Positions 37,001 through 47,100 of a stretch of 64,000 nucleotides of DNA are shown in pieces. The stretch spans positions 90,553 through 154,552 of the forward strand of contig JAPJBO010000538.1 of the NCBI GenBank assembly GCA_030068145.1. The letters are read 5' to 3'. The notes under the pieces are model-generated. The model was given only the letters and a program-made list of their open reading frames with translations, made no database searches and had not been told where the DNA came from. Every line of letters begins with the position of its first letter. Position 1 is the first letter of the stretch. The position numbers and the translations under genes are program-made. Source of the stretch: Diplonema papillatum (Eukaryota; Euglenozoa; Diplonemea; Diplonemida; Diplonemidae).

Positions 37001-40000
37001 ACACGAGTGTGTTCGTGGTGTCGATCGCTATAACTCTAAAAAGTATGCCGGCTGTGCCTAAGCTACAACAAATGAGGAAGATCGAAAGAGAGTAGAGTGA
37101 ACGACAAAGAACGGAGGCAGCACGTGCCCAACTGACGACGATCAGAGCCAGATCCACTTACAACGACCCATCCCCTTTCTTTACCCAGAAGGCTTGATGC
37201 TAGCATCAAACATGCATGGAAGGTAGGCAGCAGCACTGCCTTAACACTAAATTGTTGAAGGACTCCCCCTGGGCCAGACTCACATCGCTGTCCAGTCTGC
37301 AACAACACCGCCCCTCTCGTACCCCCCTTACTACCCATTTGCTTTAAATGAACTTCTCAACCCGGAGACCTTGAAAATCCCGGAGTCTCAGTTACACATG
37401 TCACTACATTACACAAGTGACAAGTGAACGTTAACTCCAAACAAAAAATAGACGTGCCTGGATTTGGAACCGACGCTGCCGGTACACCGCGACTTCATCT
37501 GCACGTGCTCGAACGGCGTTAAAGCAGTGGGCACGGCTGCCATCTGCGACATCGACGAGTGCAAGCGGGCAGACGTCTGCCTTGGGCAGCTCTGTGAGGA
37601 CCCCAACACGGCCAAAACCAGCCAGCACGACTTCGTGTGCAAGTGCCCCGGCGATCCGTCGCTGCAGCGAGTTGACGGACCGGCCACGTGCGAGCGTGAC
37701 GAGTGCGAAGATGACCCGTGCGAAGTCGACCAGGAGTGCTTGGACAGAGACAAGTCTCTGTCGTCCCTGCACGACTTTACCTGCACGTATGCCCCGGCTC
37801 TTTTTTTACATAAGCGCCAGCTTGAAAGGAAATGCTCGACGATGCTGCCCGACAAAGAACAGAAGGGATCCCAAGTGCTGTAACTACCGAACCACGTGTT
37901 AAACGGACGTGAGGTCATGCGGGTCTACCCCAACACGACAAATCACACAAACAAAACAGGTCAAAGTCCTGAGTGAGAAAGCAACCACACGGTGGTGTAA
38001 GCAAAGAACAAAGTTAACAAAGTGAGCAGCAGTCAGTTGTGAGACTGGCAGGTGAGCAGCGCCACCTCCCCTAGCGAGCTCTCGGATCAAGCTGCGTCTG
38101 ATGCAGCTGTTGTATGGATCGCCTACATACACTCAGCTGCCCTTCATTGCGAAGGTTACTGCTGCGGCCTTCTGGTTGGCAGCTGTGTCAGGTCAAGTAG
38201 CGAGATCTGGGGCCCTGTGATGGCTGAGTGCACACTTAAGCAGGGCTGCATCCTCGTGTTGTAGCCGTGTTGTGTATAAGGTTTCGTGAGGGCCTGGTCA
38301 ACCACCTCATCACTATAGGGTACAAACCTTTCGCGACCGTGATTGGACTGTCGGGATTGCCAGGGGCGGGTCTCCATGAAGAAGAGAAAAGTAAAGCAAG
38401 ACCTGCCCCCTGCGGCAGACGACACATATTACAACTACTACTGTGTTAACAAGGCATTGTTGGTACTAAAAATTAGTAGTTGGCAGCGTACTACATGAAA
38501 CTTATCAAAGCAGGTGAGTTCCGCTAGTGCGCACAAACAAAAAAGGAAACGCTAAATGCCCGCACCCACCAAGGAGGATATGGACTTGACCCAGGTGAAG
38601 TGGAAAGACGTCCCCGTTCCCGAGGAGCCTATCGGACCGAATAGGACCATGCCGGGGGAACAGTGCGTGTTCTACCCAACGTGCGACACCTTGCACTCCA
38701 GCGAGGTTACGTGTTGCCAGATACGGTGGTGTGGGAGACGCCGCTTGTCTGCAGAGCAGGCTGAAGGGCGGGGTAGCCGTGGCGAAGAAACGGGATGGGA
38801 TGACCCTCTCCTCGGATGGAAAGAAAGAGTTTCTTTGCCAGGTGAGGTCCAGACTCTGCTCTAGGCAATCTACAGCAGAACTGTTGGAAAGGTGGCGACC
38901 ACCTCCTTCTCAGATCCTGCAGGGGTTCTCCGACGCTAGGGCTGCATCAGACGTCGGCAATAGCTTTTCTTTTCTAGCTTATTCGTTTGCTGTTTTTACT
39001 TTTGATGCATTGATGTGCATCGTTCTTTCTCGAAAAGACAGGACCTTTTCTAGAAAAGGGGAAGGTTTTTGGGTGTACTACAAGGACCCCTAGTGCGCAC
39101 AAACAAAAGAAAGGTCATACTATTTTTTTGTGTTAACAATGCATTGTTGGTACTAAGAATTTGTAAAATAACCCTATCAAAAAGTGACGGTTAGGCTAAA
39201 CCTAGCATGTGGAAATTAATAAGTTGTTGGAACTGAAAAATAGATTGGCAGAGAGCCCCTGAAACTTACCAAGTGCGCTAGCGGAACTCACGCGCCCACA
39301 CCTGTTTTTGCTGCGGAAGACGCTCTGGCAGGCGGATTCCGCCTGGAGTCCGCGTATGTTTTCTGACCCCACACGGAATCACACGGAATTTGTGTGAGTC
39401 TGTGTTAGGAGTATTTCGATACTGAGTGAGTCTCAGACGGATTCCGTCGAAATGCAATGTATGGCCATAGCAATACAATCTTACGACTGGGGCAGCCCCC
39501 GTGCAAGCAAGTTAGAAGACAAGGCAGAGAACCCATACTAGGCACGCTTCCCGGGTGGCCGTAGGGCACCATTACCTGATGCAATTGATCACATCACAGG
39601 TGCAAAAACGGAGTCGTGGCCACCGGGTCTGCTGCGACGTGCGAACTGGACGAGTGCGTGGCGGGCATCTGCGGACAGGGCCAAACGTGCGCCGATCCGG
39701 ACAAGCGGGTATCGAGCCAGCACGACTTCGTGTGCACGTGCGACGCCGACGCGTCGATCAGCAGGGTCGACGGGGCCGCCACGTGCGGCAAGGACGAGTG
39801 CGCGGTGGACCCCCCCCCTTGCGGGGCGGGGCAGACGTGCGAGGACCCGAGCAAACTGGTGGACAGCCTGCACGACTTCACGTGCCGGTGCGCGGACGGT
39901 CATCAAGCCACCGGAACCGCGGCCACGTGCGGGTTCGACGAGTGCGCCGCCGACCCGTGTGATGCCGACCAGAACTGCAAGGATCCCGACACGTCGGTGG

Positions 40001-43000
40001 CTAGCCAGCACGACTACGTCTGCACCTGCAAAAACGACGCCGCGCGCAAGCAGACAGACGGCCCGGCGACGTGCGCCAAGGACGAGTGCTCGACAAATCC
40101 GTGCGGACCGGGGCAAACCTGCGAAGATCCCGACGCGGCCCTCACGTCCCTCCACGACTTCACCTGCACCTGCGACAACGGCGTGGTGGCGACGGGCACG
40201 TCTGCGACGTGCGTTGTCGACGAGTGCTTCACGGACCCGTGCGGAGCGGATCAGACGTGCACGGACCCGAACCCGGCGAAGACGAGCCAGCACGACTTCG
40301 TCTGCACGTGCCTGACCAACCCGAATCGCAACAGAACCGACGGGCCGGCCACCTGCAGCAAGGACGAGTGCGACGGCGACCCGTGCGGCGCCGGGCAAAC
40401 CTGTAAGGACGATTCGGAGCACGTCCACGAGCTCCACGACTTCACGTGCACGTGCGCGAACGGAGTCGTCGCCACCGGGGTCGCCGCGGACTGCTCGCAC
40501 ACCTTTTTGGGCTCGAAGGACGAGTGCCTCGACAGCCCGTGCCCGGCGGACCAGGCCTGCGAGGACCCCGACAAGGCTCCGGACAGCCTGCTCGACTTCG
40601 TCTGCTCTTGCACCAAGACCAGCGGTGGGACGGGCGAACGAGAAGGGGCCCCCGCCGATTGTGACAGCAACCAAGGCGTATGCGCTTCGTTCCGTTTTTT
40701 TCTTTTTAGTACTAACAATTTCTCTTGCGGGTTGCCCTTCAATGTATTGAAGGGCAACCCGCAAGATTGAGAAGTGAGGAGACCGGAAACTCCCCGGAGA
40801 GATGGTCCCTGCACTCTAACTCGTCTCTCTCTCTCTCTGTATTGTGCAGGCTAAAAAGACGTAGGCAGCGTGTTTTAGTGATCAGAATTCCTTACCTGAA
40901 TATACACAGGGTAAATACAAGTGGGAAAAGGATCACCCACAAACAAAACGAAGCGCCTATCTTTTTTACCAAACATGAAATGTTGGAGGAAATGGGAAGC
41001 TCGTCGCCGCAAACCGTGGCGTTTTCACTTGCGTCCTGAGTCCAGCTTTAAAAACGATCAGGCACTGCGTTCAACGGAAACAAGTCTCTCTTCCCATCAT
41101 CAACATCATCATCATTAGTTTTGTATCAGCCGCGGTTGTGCGAGTGACGCGCTCTTATTTTTTCGTAGTAACAATTAATTGTAAACACGAAAGAGAACGC
41201 TGGCAGCGTGTTTGGGAGAAGATTAGCCTACCGATCATATTCACTCACTATCACTCACTAACAGGCTAATCCTCCCCCGGCACGTACAAACAAAGCGCCA
41301 GCTTGAAAGGAAATGCTCGACGATGCTGCCCGACAAAGAACAGAAGGGATCCAAAGTGCTGTATCTACCGAACCACGTGTTGAACGGACGTGAGGTCATG
41401 CGGGTCTACCCCTACACGACAAATCACACAAACACAACAGGTCAAAAGTCCTGAGAGAAAACAACACACGGTGGTGTAAGCGAAGAACAAAAGTTCTCTT
41501 TGTAAAAGCTGTCATGCCCCGACCGCCTCCGATGCTCCTGCCCTCCATGCCCGACGTGATCGATCGGGTGCTAAGCTCGGCGGTCGTCTACCTGGCGGAT
41601 GCGAAGAGCTACTTCTACCAGTTCGAACTGGATGAGGGCGTCCGCGGGTATTTCGGCATGAACCTTGCGGGCCCACGTGGGAGTTTCGTCAGAGCCCGTT
41701 TAAGGGCGATGTGCATGGGCTGGAGCTGGGCTCCGGCGATAGCACAGAGAGCTTCTCGCGTCATCCTGCCGGAGACTGACGGTTGACAATTTTGTCACCG
41801 TGGGCGATTCTTTGGCCGAGGCGGAAGAGAGATTCACACGTTTCGCCCGGCGATGTCGTGAGGTGAACTGCGTCCTCAACGACGACGAAGGCCAGTACGG
41901 GATCCCCCTCACGCAGTTCGACCTTTTGGGGCTGCGGTTCGATCTGGCCAGCAGCCCACCTCGGTACAGTATGGCCACTGCTTGGGTTGAAAAGCTGCTG
42001 CGGTCTTCCGAACTCGCCGTTTTCCGGGGCGGAGCCGTTTCTCCCCGGGCGTTCTACAGGCTGTTCGGCGCTCTGGTGTGGTTCGCGTACACAACGCGTT
42101 TTCCCTTGGCGTACGCCCGGTGCGCTCTTTCGTTCGTGCAGAGACTCTCCTCACGACTGTCGGTGGGAGGTCTGCAGGCATGGGACGTGCCGGTGAACGT
42201 TCCGGCGTCGACAGCCCGCGAAGTTGAAAGCCTCACGGCGACCATCGGGGAGAACCGGTGGGTCACGCGAGTGGGCACGCGCGGGGGGCAGTCGATCCGA
42301 CTATGGTCCGACGCCTCCTCAAAAGAATGGGCGGCGCTGCTCGAGGGTGAGCCCGAACGGGTGTCACAGGGCATTTTCTTTGGTCACTTCGCAGAAAAGC
42401 ACATTTTTTTGAAAGAGCTTTTCGCAGTGTTGAAAGGCCTCGAGCTAGCCGTTAGAACACACCGTGGAGTGTCCGTAGAGCTGATGGTAGACAACCTACC
42501 GGCGGTTCATTGCCTGAACAAGGGCCACTCGAAGAATTACGCGGCGAACATAATACTGTCGCGCATTTTCGATCTGGCCCGAGAGTACGGACTTGAGCTC
42601 ACGGCTACGTGGGTGCCGACCCACGAACAGAGGGCGGACGAGTACACCCGGGGTACCCAGGCGAAAGAGAACGCGACGCCTGGAGGGTGGTTACCGAAGG
42701 AGGAAGATCTCTCGCCTCCTCCGGATCTGACTACTTGAAAAGCCACTGCGTGGTCCCTGGGGGTCCTGGATGGTGTAAGCGAAGAACAAATCAGATTGTG
42801 TTTGTATTGTATTTGCCCCTTACCTCTATATTTCCCCCCTTCCATTCGGAGTCGAAGCAGCTACGTCGAGTATTTTTACATAAGCGCCAGCTTGAAAGGA
42901 AATGCTCGACGATGCTGCCCGACAAAGAACAGAAGGGATCCAAAGTGCTGTAACTAACGAACCACGTGTTGAACGGACGTGAGGTCATGCGGGTCTACCC

Positions 43001-44141
43001 CTACGACAAATCACACAAACACAACAAGTCAAAAGTCCTGAGTGAGAAAACAACACACGGTGGTGTAAGCGAAGAACAAAGAGCGCTCGGCAAAAGCTGC
43101 CAGACAAAGAACCGAAGGGATCCCAAGTTCTGTAACTACCGACCCACGTGTTGAACGGACGTGAGGTCATGCGGGTCTACCCCTATACGGCTGCTGCGGA
43201 ACACGATAAGTAGAAAAGGACCAACTGGCAAATGATCTTCGTGTGTTTGCCACATTTCCACCTGACACGGAAAGCAAGGGGGCGGGAGCGTGAGCGGTTT
43301 GTGTGATGAGAGAGAAGTGTTGAATCTCAGTATATGATGCTAGTCCGTTAACAACCTTCCCACTAGCGTCTGAGACGATTGCTTTCTCACTCAGGACTTT
43401 GACCTGTGTGTCTTGAAGCCGGAGCCACTCGCAGCGCAAAGCGCACGACAGAGGAGGAGAACATTGGTTTGAAATGATACAAGTCCTGCAGGGAACAGTT
43501 TGATCCTCTTGTGTTTTTCTTACGGTGACAGGAGTCGGAAACGTCCAACGCGCACTTTTGGACCGACCGATCCCCTCTTACAACGCATTTGTTCCAAAAA
43601 GAGCACATTTAACGAAGGTCACCCGAAGGCTAAAAATCCTGGAGTCTCAAACGAACTTGAACTCACAAAACGACAAAAAGAAAACGAATCACAGGCGGCA
43701 GAGGGGTCTGAAGAAGACGATGGCAGCAGCAGCCCTTGGCTCTGGCTCCTGCTCGTGCTGGTGCTTCTCGTGGCCGGAGTCGTGGCGTTCGCGCTGTGGA
43801 AGAGGAACCGGAAGCAGGAGGAAGTGACGCTGGGGCAGTTCGTCAACGTGACCGAAGGGCCGGAATCACCGTACAGGAACGTGGGCAACGAGTACGAGTT
43901 CGGGAGCATACAGTCCTCACCGTACGCCTCCCCGGAGCTGCCGCCCCAGGCCTCCCCGGAGGTCCCGTTCAGCAACTTCGACGGAACGGGGACCGTCAAC
44001 AGCCAACACGCGTCCTCCAGGAGCTTCCAGCCGAAATCGTCGCATGAGTTCACCCTCAAGGAATTGTCACCCCCGTCACCTGCACACACGCCCAACCGCG
44101 GCACCGCGGGCGCCGAAGCGGTGACTCTGACGGTGGTGTGA
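26521..44141 (+). CDS. giant EGF-repeat membrane protein with degenerate astacin domain (six exons)
   Basis: Exons 26521-28036, 28903-30110, 31791-36317, 37452-37786, 39600-40677 and 43695-44141 join in phase to 3036 residues. Order: signal peptide (1-25); astacin-like domain (about 38-235) with YDYGSIM Met-turn and NEQQRHDRD, but zinc motif changed to NLVGHSVGLMN (residues 124-134); an EGF-like module (333-373); two beta-sandwich, lectin/LamG-like regions (380-890); a Thr/Ala/Pro mucin-like linker (956-1030); 39 six-Cys EGF-like repeats (1031-2885); an acidic stalk; a transmembrane helix (2902-2923, PWLWLLLVLVLLVAGVVAFA); and a 110-residue Ser/Pro tail. Predicted type I surface protein for adhesion or ligand binding; protease activity is unlikely. 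Joins 3/4 and 4/5 rebuild interrupted EGF repeats exactly. The exon 2 donor could be 30104 rather than 30111. Confidence 0.85.
28037..28902 (+). other. giant gene intron 1
   Basis: 866 bases, GTGTGC to ACACTACAG. The CCGGAGA motif (28837-28880) lies 25-65 bases before the acceptor. Other content is unrecognised, including a stretch resembling a repeat near 28600 (CATGAGAGGCAGTGTTCTG, R5-like). Confidence 0.8.
28903..30110 (+). CDS. giant gene exon 2: lectin-like region
   Basis: Starts IHEMVDSKFSGAC and runs open for 402 codons. RWHRWQVRFDWKAMTMKLM near its end resembles the strand pattern of concanavalin-like sandwiches, as does the end of exon 1 (IDLRIDWATQTLQLYLDG), suggesting two such domains. 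Ends at ATKGVFS before GTGTGTTCT. Confidence 0.85.
30123..30262 (+). repeat. dispersed repeat R2, copy c
   Basis: TATAAGCACCTGCTTTGTAG to AGCGTTCAAC, almost directly behind the donor. Confidence 0.85.
30270..30392 (+). repeat. dispersed repeat R8, copy a
   Basis: CCTTGCGCGGTGTCACGGGA and TGTTTGGCAGCCGC, then CAGTGCATGCTCATCCATGT, as at 63311-63381. Confidence 0.8.
30696..30895 (+). repeat. dispersed repeat R2, copy d
   Basis: Second R2 copy in the same intron, with small deletions. Confidence 0.8.
31232..31568 (+). repeat. repeat R7, forward arm (intron 2)
   Basis: GTCCAGGAACGTGACGGTCA to CCGTGTAGCAGGCTTTCCCT. An inverted partner lies at 36668-36906 in intron 3. This arm has a 60-bp internal tandem duplication (31319-31439). 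Confidence 0.9.
31791..36317 (+). CDS. giant gene exon 3: mucin-like linker and EGF repeats 1-30
   Basis: 4527 bases without a stop. PAADKTEWIVGVMDKLLPNT leads into a Thr/Ala/Pro linker and then the EGF array. Each repeat follows DEC-x-PCG-x-GQTC-x-DPN, DF-x-CTC, then ATC. Odd repeats carry an ANGVKTTGG loop and even ones a DASI-x-DGPATC loop; the alternation slips at repeats 19-21. Ends mid-repeat at DADPCDAGQ before GTGTGC. Confidence 0.92.
36318..37451 (+). other. giant gene intron 3
   Basis: 1134 bases. Holds the inverted R7 arm (36668-36906), an R5-like copy (37185-37250) and the CCGGAGA motif (37350-37395) about 60 bases before the acceptor AAAAAATAG. Confidence 0.85.
36668..36906 (-). 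repeat. repeat R7, inverted arm (intron 3)
   Basis: Reverse complement of most of 31232-31568 without the 60-bp duplication; long near-identical runs, e.g. CGGTAGCCACTTGACCCGTA. Confidence 0.9.
37452..37786 (+). CDS. giant gene exon 4: EGF repeats 30-32
   Basis: Starts TCLDLEPTL, completing repeat 30 after GQ of exon 3. Contains repeat 31 and most of repeat 32, ending at DFTCT in phase 2 before GTATGCCCC. Confidence 0.93.
37813..38011 (+). repeat. dispersed repeat R1, copy c
   Basis: AGCGCCAGCTTGAAAGGAAA to TGTAAGCAAAGAACA. Confidence 0.9.
38156..38450 (+). repeat. dispersed repeat R3, copy
   Basis: Shares GCAGGGCTGCA, GTTGTAGCCGTGTTGTG, GTACAAACCTTTCGCGAC and GTCGGGATTGCC with 59395-59520, and matches 5640-5790 inverted. 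Confidence 0.85.
39600..40677 (+). CDS. giant gene exon 5: EGF repeats 32-39
   Basis: The first base completes the Thr codon, giving CT-CKNGVVATGSAATCELDEC. Seven full repeats follow and end DCDSNQG before GTATGCGC, phase 0. Confidence 0.93.
40724..40765. repeat. perfect 20-bp inverted repeat with 2-base loop
   Basis: CTTGCGGGTTGCCCTTCAAT, GT, then its exact complement. The half-site CTTGCGGGTTGCCC also occurs at 425-438. Confidence 0.97.
41294..41490 (+). repeat. dispersed repeat R1, copy d
   Basis: Directly precedes the RT fragment; ends GTAAGCGAAGAACAAAAG. Confidence 0.9.
41514..42738 (+). pseudogene. RT-RNase H gene fragment of a YR-type retroelement (frameshifted)
   Basis: 5'-truncated relative to 14621-16633: it starts within the RT fingers (MPDVIDRVLSSAVVYLADAK), keeps SYFYQFELDEG, GWSWAPAIAQRASR and VDNFVTVG, and has a full RNase H (LWSDASSKEWAALLEG, FLKELFAVLKGLE, LMVDNLPAVHCLNKG, RADEYTRG). 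A one-base frameshift near 41770-41785 separates motif B from VDN, so it is inactive. Encoded identity to the other copy is low to moderate, showing two families. R1 copies flank it on both sides, so it may have inserted into R1 or R1 may be part of its ends. Confidence 0.85.
42883..43079 (+). repeat. dispersed repeat R1, copy e
   Basis: Full-length copy; a partial copy (43090-43189) follows immediately in the same direction. Confidence 0.9.
43090..43189 (+). repeat. dispersed repeat R1, partial copy f
   Basis: GCAAAAGCTGCCAGACAAAG to CGGGTCTACCCCTATACGG, resembling copy a more than copy e. Confidence 0.85.
43695..44141 (+). CDS. giant gene exon 6: transmembrane helix and cytoplasmic tail
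   Basis: AAEGSEEDDGSSS, a 22-residue hydrophobic helix, the KRNRK stop-transfer cluster and a Ser/Pro/Tyr-containing tail ending VTLTVV, stop TGA. Phase 0 after GAATCACAG. Confidence 0.9.
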   Translation, partial: AAEGSEEDDGSSSPWLWLLLVLVLLVAGVVAFALWKRNRKQEEVTLGQFVNVTEGPESPYRNVGNEYEFGSIQSSPYASPELPPQASPEVPFSNFDGTGTVNSQHASSRSFQPKSSHEFTLKELSPPSPAHTPNRGTAGAEAVTLTVV

Positions 44142-47100
44142 AAGGCCCAACCCTCAACGGTGTCCCGTGATACGTAGGTTGCTGGAACGATGCCAAACCT
44201 GAGTGCCGCGCAAGACGTCCCCAGTTCAATGGAAGCTGAGGTTTTCCATCCAAAAAAAGGACCCACTTGTAGTTGTACTCCACCAGGTATCCTTCGAAAT
44301 AAGCACCGGCTGCCCCCCGAGCACTTTACTCTAGGTAACGTCCCGGATTCTCAAGCGTATTTCCTCGCTGGAAACGGACCCCGCCGAAAAAACTTTGGCC
44401 CGGCCATGCGTGAAAACTCGTGACAACCCCAGTATAACAAGCACTAGTTTCGAGGAGGGGTTTGCTTGAAGCAATGAGCAGTGCTCTGTCCTCTTCCTAG
44501 CAACACGAGCAATGCATGTCCGTCCTCCCATCCCGCTTCAACCCGTGCGTTTTGCGGGAAGATTGCCAAAAATATGCTCGACGATTTTCGGGAATGGATG
44601 GGGGGGAAAAAAAAAAGGAAAACTAAACGAAAGAAAGAAGGAACAGAAAAAAAGCAAAACAAAAGTATAACCTTTTCTCATTCGCTTGATCGCAAAAGAC
44701 AGACAATTCCTTTCCTTTTTTAGTTCGTACCTTCGTTTTGTGTGCCCACCTCAATCCCAGCTTCAACGGACAACCGGAGACTCTAAAATGCCGTTTCTTT
44801 GAACCTCAAAACACTTCAGAAAACCAAGGCGCCAGTCGTAGTCCTGGTCCCTTTTCGCGAAAAAAGCGAAGAAAGAAACACCCCCTCTTTTCTCTACTTG
44901 TCAAAAGCTGCGACTCAAACTCCATTCTCTCCCGCGTTTTACTCGTGAGGCAAAGGGTTTGCTTCTCATCCTAAGGAGAAAAAGTGTCGTGAGAGGTATT
45001 GTATCTGGCGTGTTTTTGCCAAGAGTCTTACTCACTCGGAAGACTCTGTAATGTCGGGTCGGTCAATCTTCAGAACAACCAGACATCCTTACTTTGTCGG
45101 AAGTACCGCCAGTTGCGGACTGTTCACAAGCTACAGCGGCAACGATTGCAGCCGCCACGGAGCAAACGAACCGCATCGACAGGGCTTCTCACGCTGTTTG
45201 CTCTCTCGCTTCGCTTATTTTCTCCTCTCGCCATGGAATAAACCCATGCCTTGCAGTACTCCCAGTGGCCCAGGCCAGCGCAAGAACGTCTTCTTGCCCA
45301 CACGCGCAACGCGACCGTGTTGATCTCGCTCTCAGTGACTCATTCATTTTCCCCCGAAAAAGCTACCCTATTACTTTTTCAGTGTGGAAAGAGCCACCTC
45401 GCAGTTTGACTGTTTCCCAATGAGATGCGATGCTACCCTCATGTAGCGTTCGCTCTCACTCACACACACTCACTCTCACATACACACGCATGCACACGCA
45501 CAGGGGCAGCCAGTCGTCAGCTTTGCACTTTGCTGGACGACAGATGATTTGCGCTATCCCATGCGAGCGAGCTAGTCATGCCAAGCTCGCTGCACAGAGA
45601 GCGCTTGCCACATCCTCGGGCGGGATATGCCGCTTGTGCAAAGACATACAGCTGTTGCAACGGGGGCCGAACCCTTGAGCAAAGATGACACGAAAGACTT
45701 GAGCCGAGTGCCGGATGGAGAAGCTGGCAACCTCCCACGCTCGCGGTGTGTTTGCCAGCGCCCAGCGCTCTTGACATTACTCTTAATTCTTTAGCTCATC
45801 GCCGCAAATCGTGGCGTTTTCACGTGCGCCCAACCTAGCTTAAGCCTCCAGCGTAAGAAGTGCGTACTGGCCACCGATCAGCAATCGTAATCATCATTAG
45901 TTTTGTAGCAGCCGCGGTTGTGCGAGTGACGAGCTCTTAGCTTGTTTCCAGAAAGGTCGTGAAAGAAGACCGAATCTCTTTATAGGAGATTATTACTATT
46001 CCGACAAGTACCAGCACTTGTCCATAGATTATTACCTCCCGTTTCTAACCCGAAAACCATCGTAGTCACCCCTAGCTTGCCCGCCCGCCCCTAGCGTCCT
46101 AAGGCGTCACAACGTTCGAGGTGGAAACACGGAATCACGTGTGGCTTTTTTTACGTTTGTTTTTCCCCATCGATTGCGCATCACCCGCAGCGAGAGCATA
46201 CGGGTGCACGGTGGGGTCCTCGGAAGCTGGGGTCAGAAGAGGGTGCCGCACTCCTTTCCTCTTCTGCTCCAGCTTGCCTCCGCTCACTCCCCCCCTTTGC
46301 TTGCTACGTTTGTCATTTATTAAGTTTGGAATTTGTGGCGAAAAAGGTTTACCTTTTTTAAACCCAGAGTTCCGGGACTAAGGTCTGTCCATGCGGGATC
46401 GTCGGAACACAAAAGATTTCCGACGCCACGGCTGCGTTTGTTCGATTTTCAACTGGGCTCGCATCGGACCGCACCGGTAACCAATAGGTTTCCCAGGCCG
46501 CATCTGACCAACAGGATGTTGTAGGACGTGAAATCGGCAAACTGGATCCGTAACTAGAGGTAGATGGGTGTGGGGACAGATGCAGGGTGTCAGAGAGGGT
46601 TTAGGTTCCGGCTCAGATTGGGATGTGCCCCGGTTTCTGTGCCTCCTTCCCTCGTTGCGCCGGCCCCTGAAGTGCCAGGTTGGAACTGTTGTGAACAAGA
46701 GGAACCGCAGGTAAAACGCAGACCTACCGGACGGAGCGCATGGGGGATGATTGAAGGAAAAAGTAAAACCAAATCCGGTCCTTTCAGACATCAAAACACT
46801 TTCAATGGAACCCGCCCCGCCTCAACTGTCAACCAGAGGCACAGGAAGTGGGATAGGCGGACCTTGTGCAACGGAATTGTTCCCTTCAGTACGAATGTAC
46901 TACTATTAAGGAAAAAAACAGATCGTCCCTCGGGATTGACGGTAACACTCAATGCAGAACAAAACAAAATACGCTCATATATCATAGATAATCGTTCGGG
47001 AAGCATCTGATCACCGAGCGAAAAGTCCTATTCTGTCACCCCTCCTCATCCCCCCTCGTCCTCAACGGTCAACCGACGACTTGAAAATCCCGGTCGAAAA

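Larger units (their letters stand above)
37787..39599 (+). other. giant gene intron 4
   Basis: 1813 bases. R1 (37813-38011) begins 26 bases behind the donor; R3 at 38156-38450. A 100-codon frame (38556-38864) without recognisable domain lies in a repeat-like context. Acceptor ACATCACAG. Confidence 0.85.
40678..43694 (+). other. giant gene intron 5
   Basis: 3017 bases holding a 42-base palindrome (40724), a CT-tailed repeat (40771-40838), R1 copies on both sides of a broken RT-RNase H gene (41492-42770), a third R1 piece and the CCGGAG-type motif (43613-43665) about 30-80 bases before the acceptor GAATCACAG. Confidence 0.85.

Noticed and set aside
38556..38864. 100-codon frame starting MPAPTKEDMDLTQVKWKDV as a host exon
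   Set aside because: It lies in giant gene intron 4 beside sequence shared with 9361-9410, has no domain, and degrades into repeat-like sequence. Kept only as a remark on the intron.
43500..43694. N-terminal extension of the last giant-gene exon
   Set aside because: Lys/Asn-rich, low GC, and contains the intronic CCGGAG-type motif; the acceptor at 43694 removes it.
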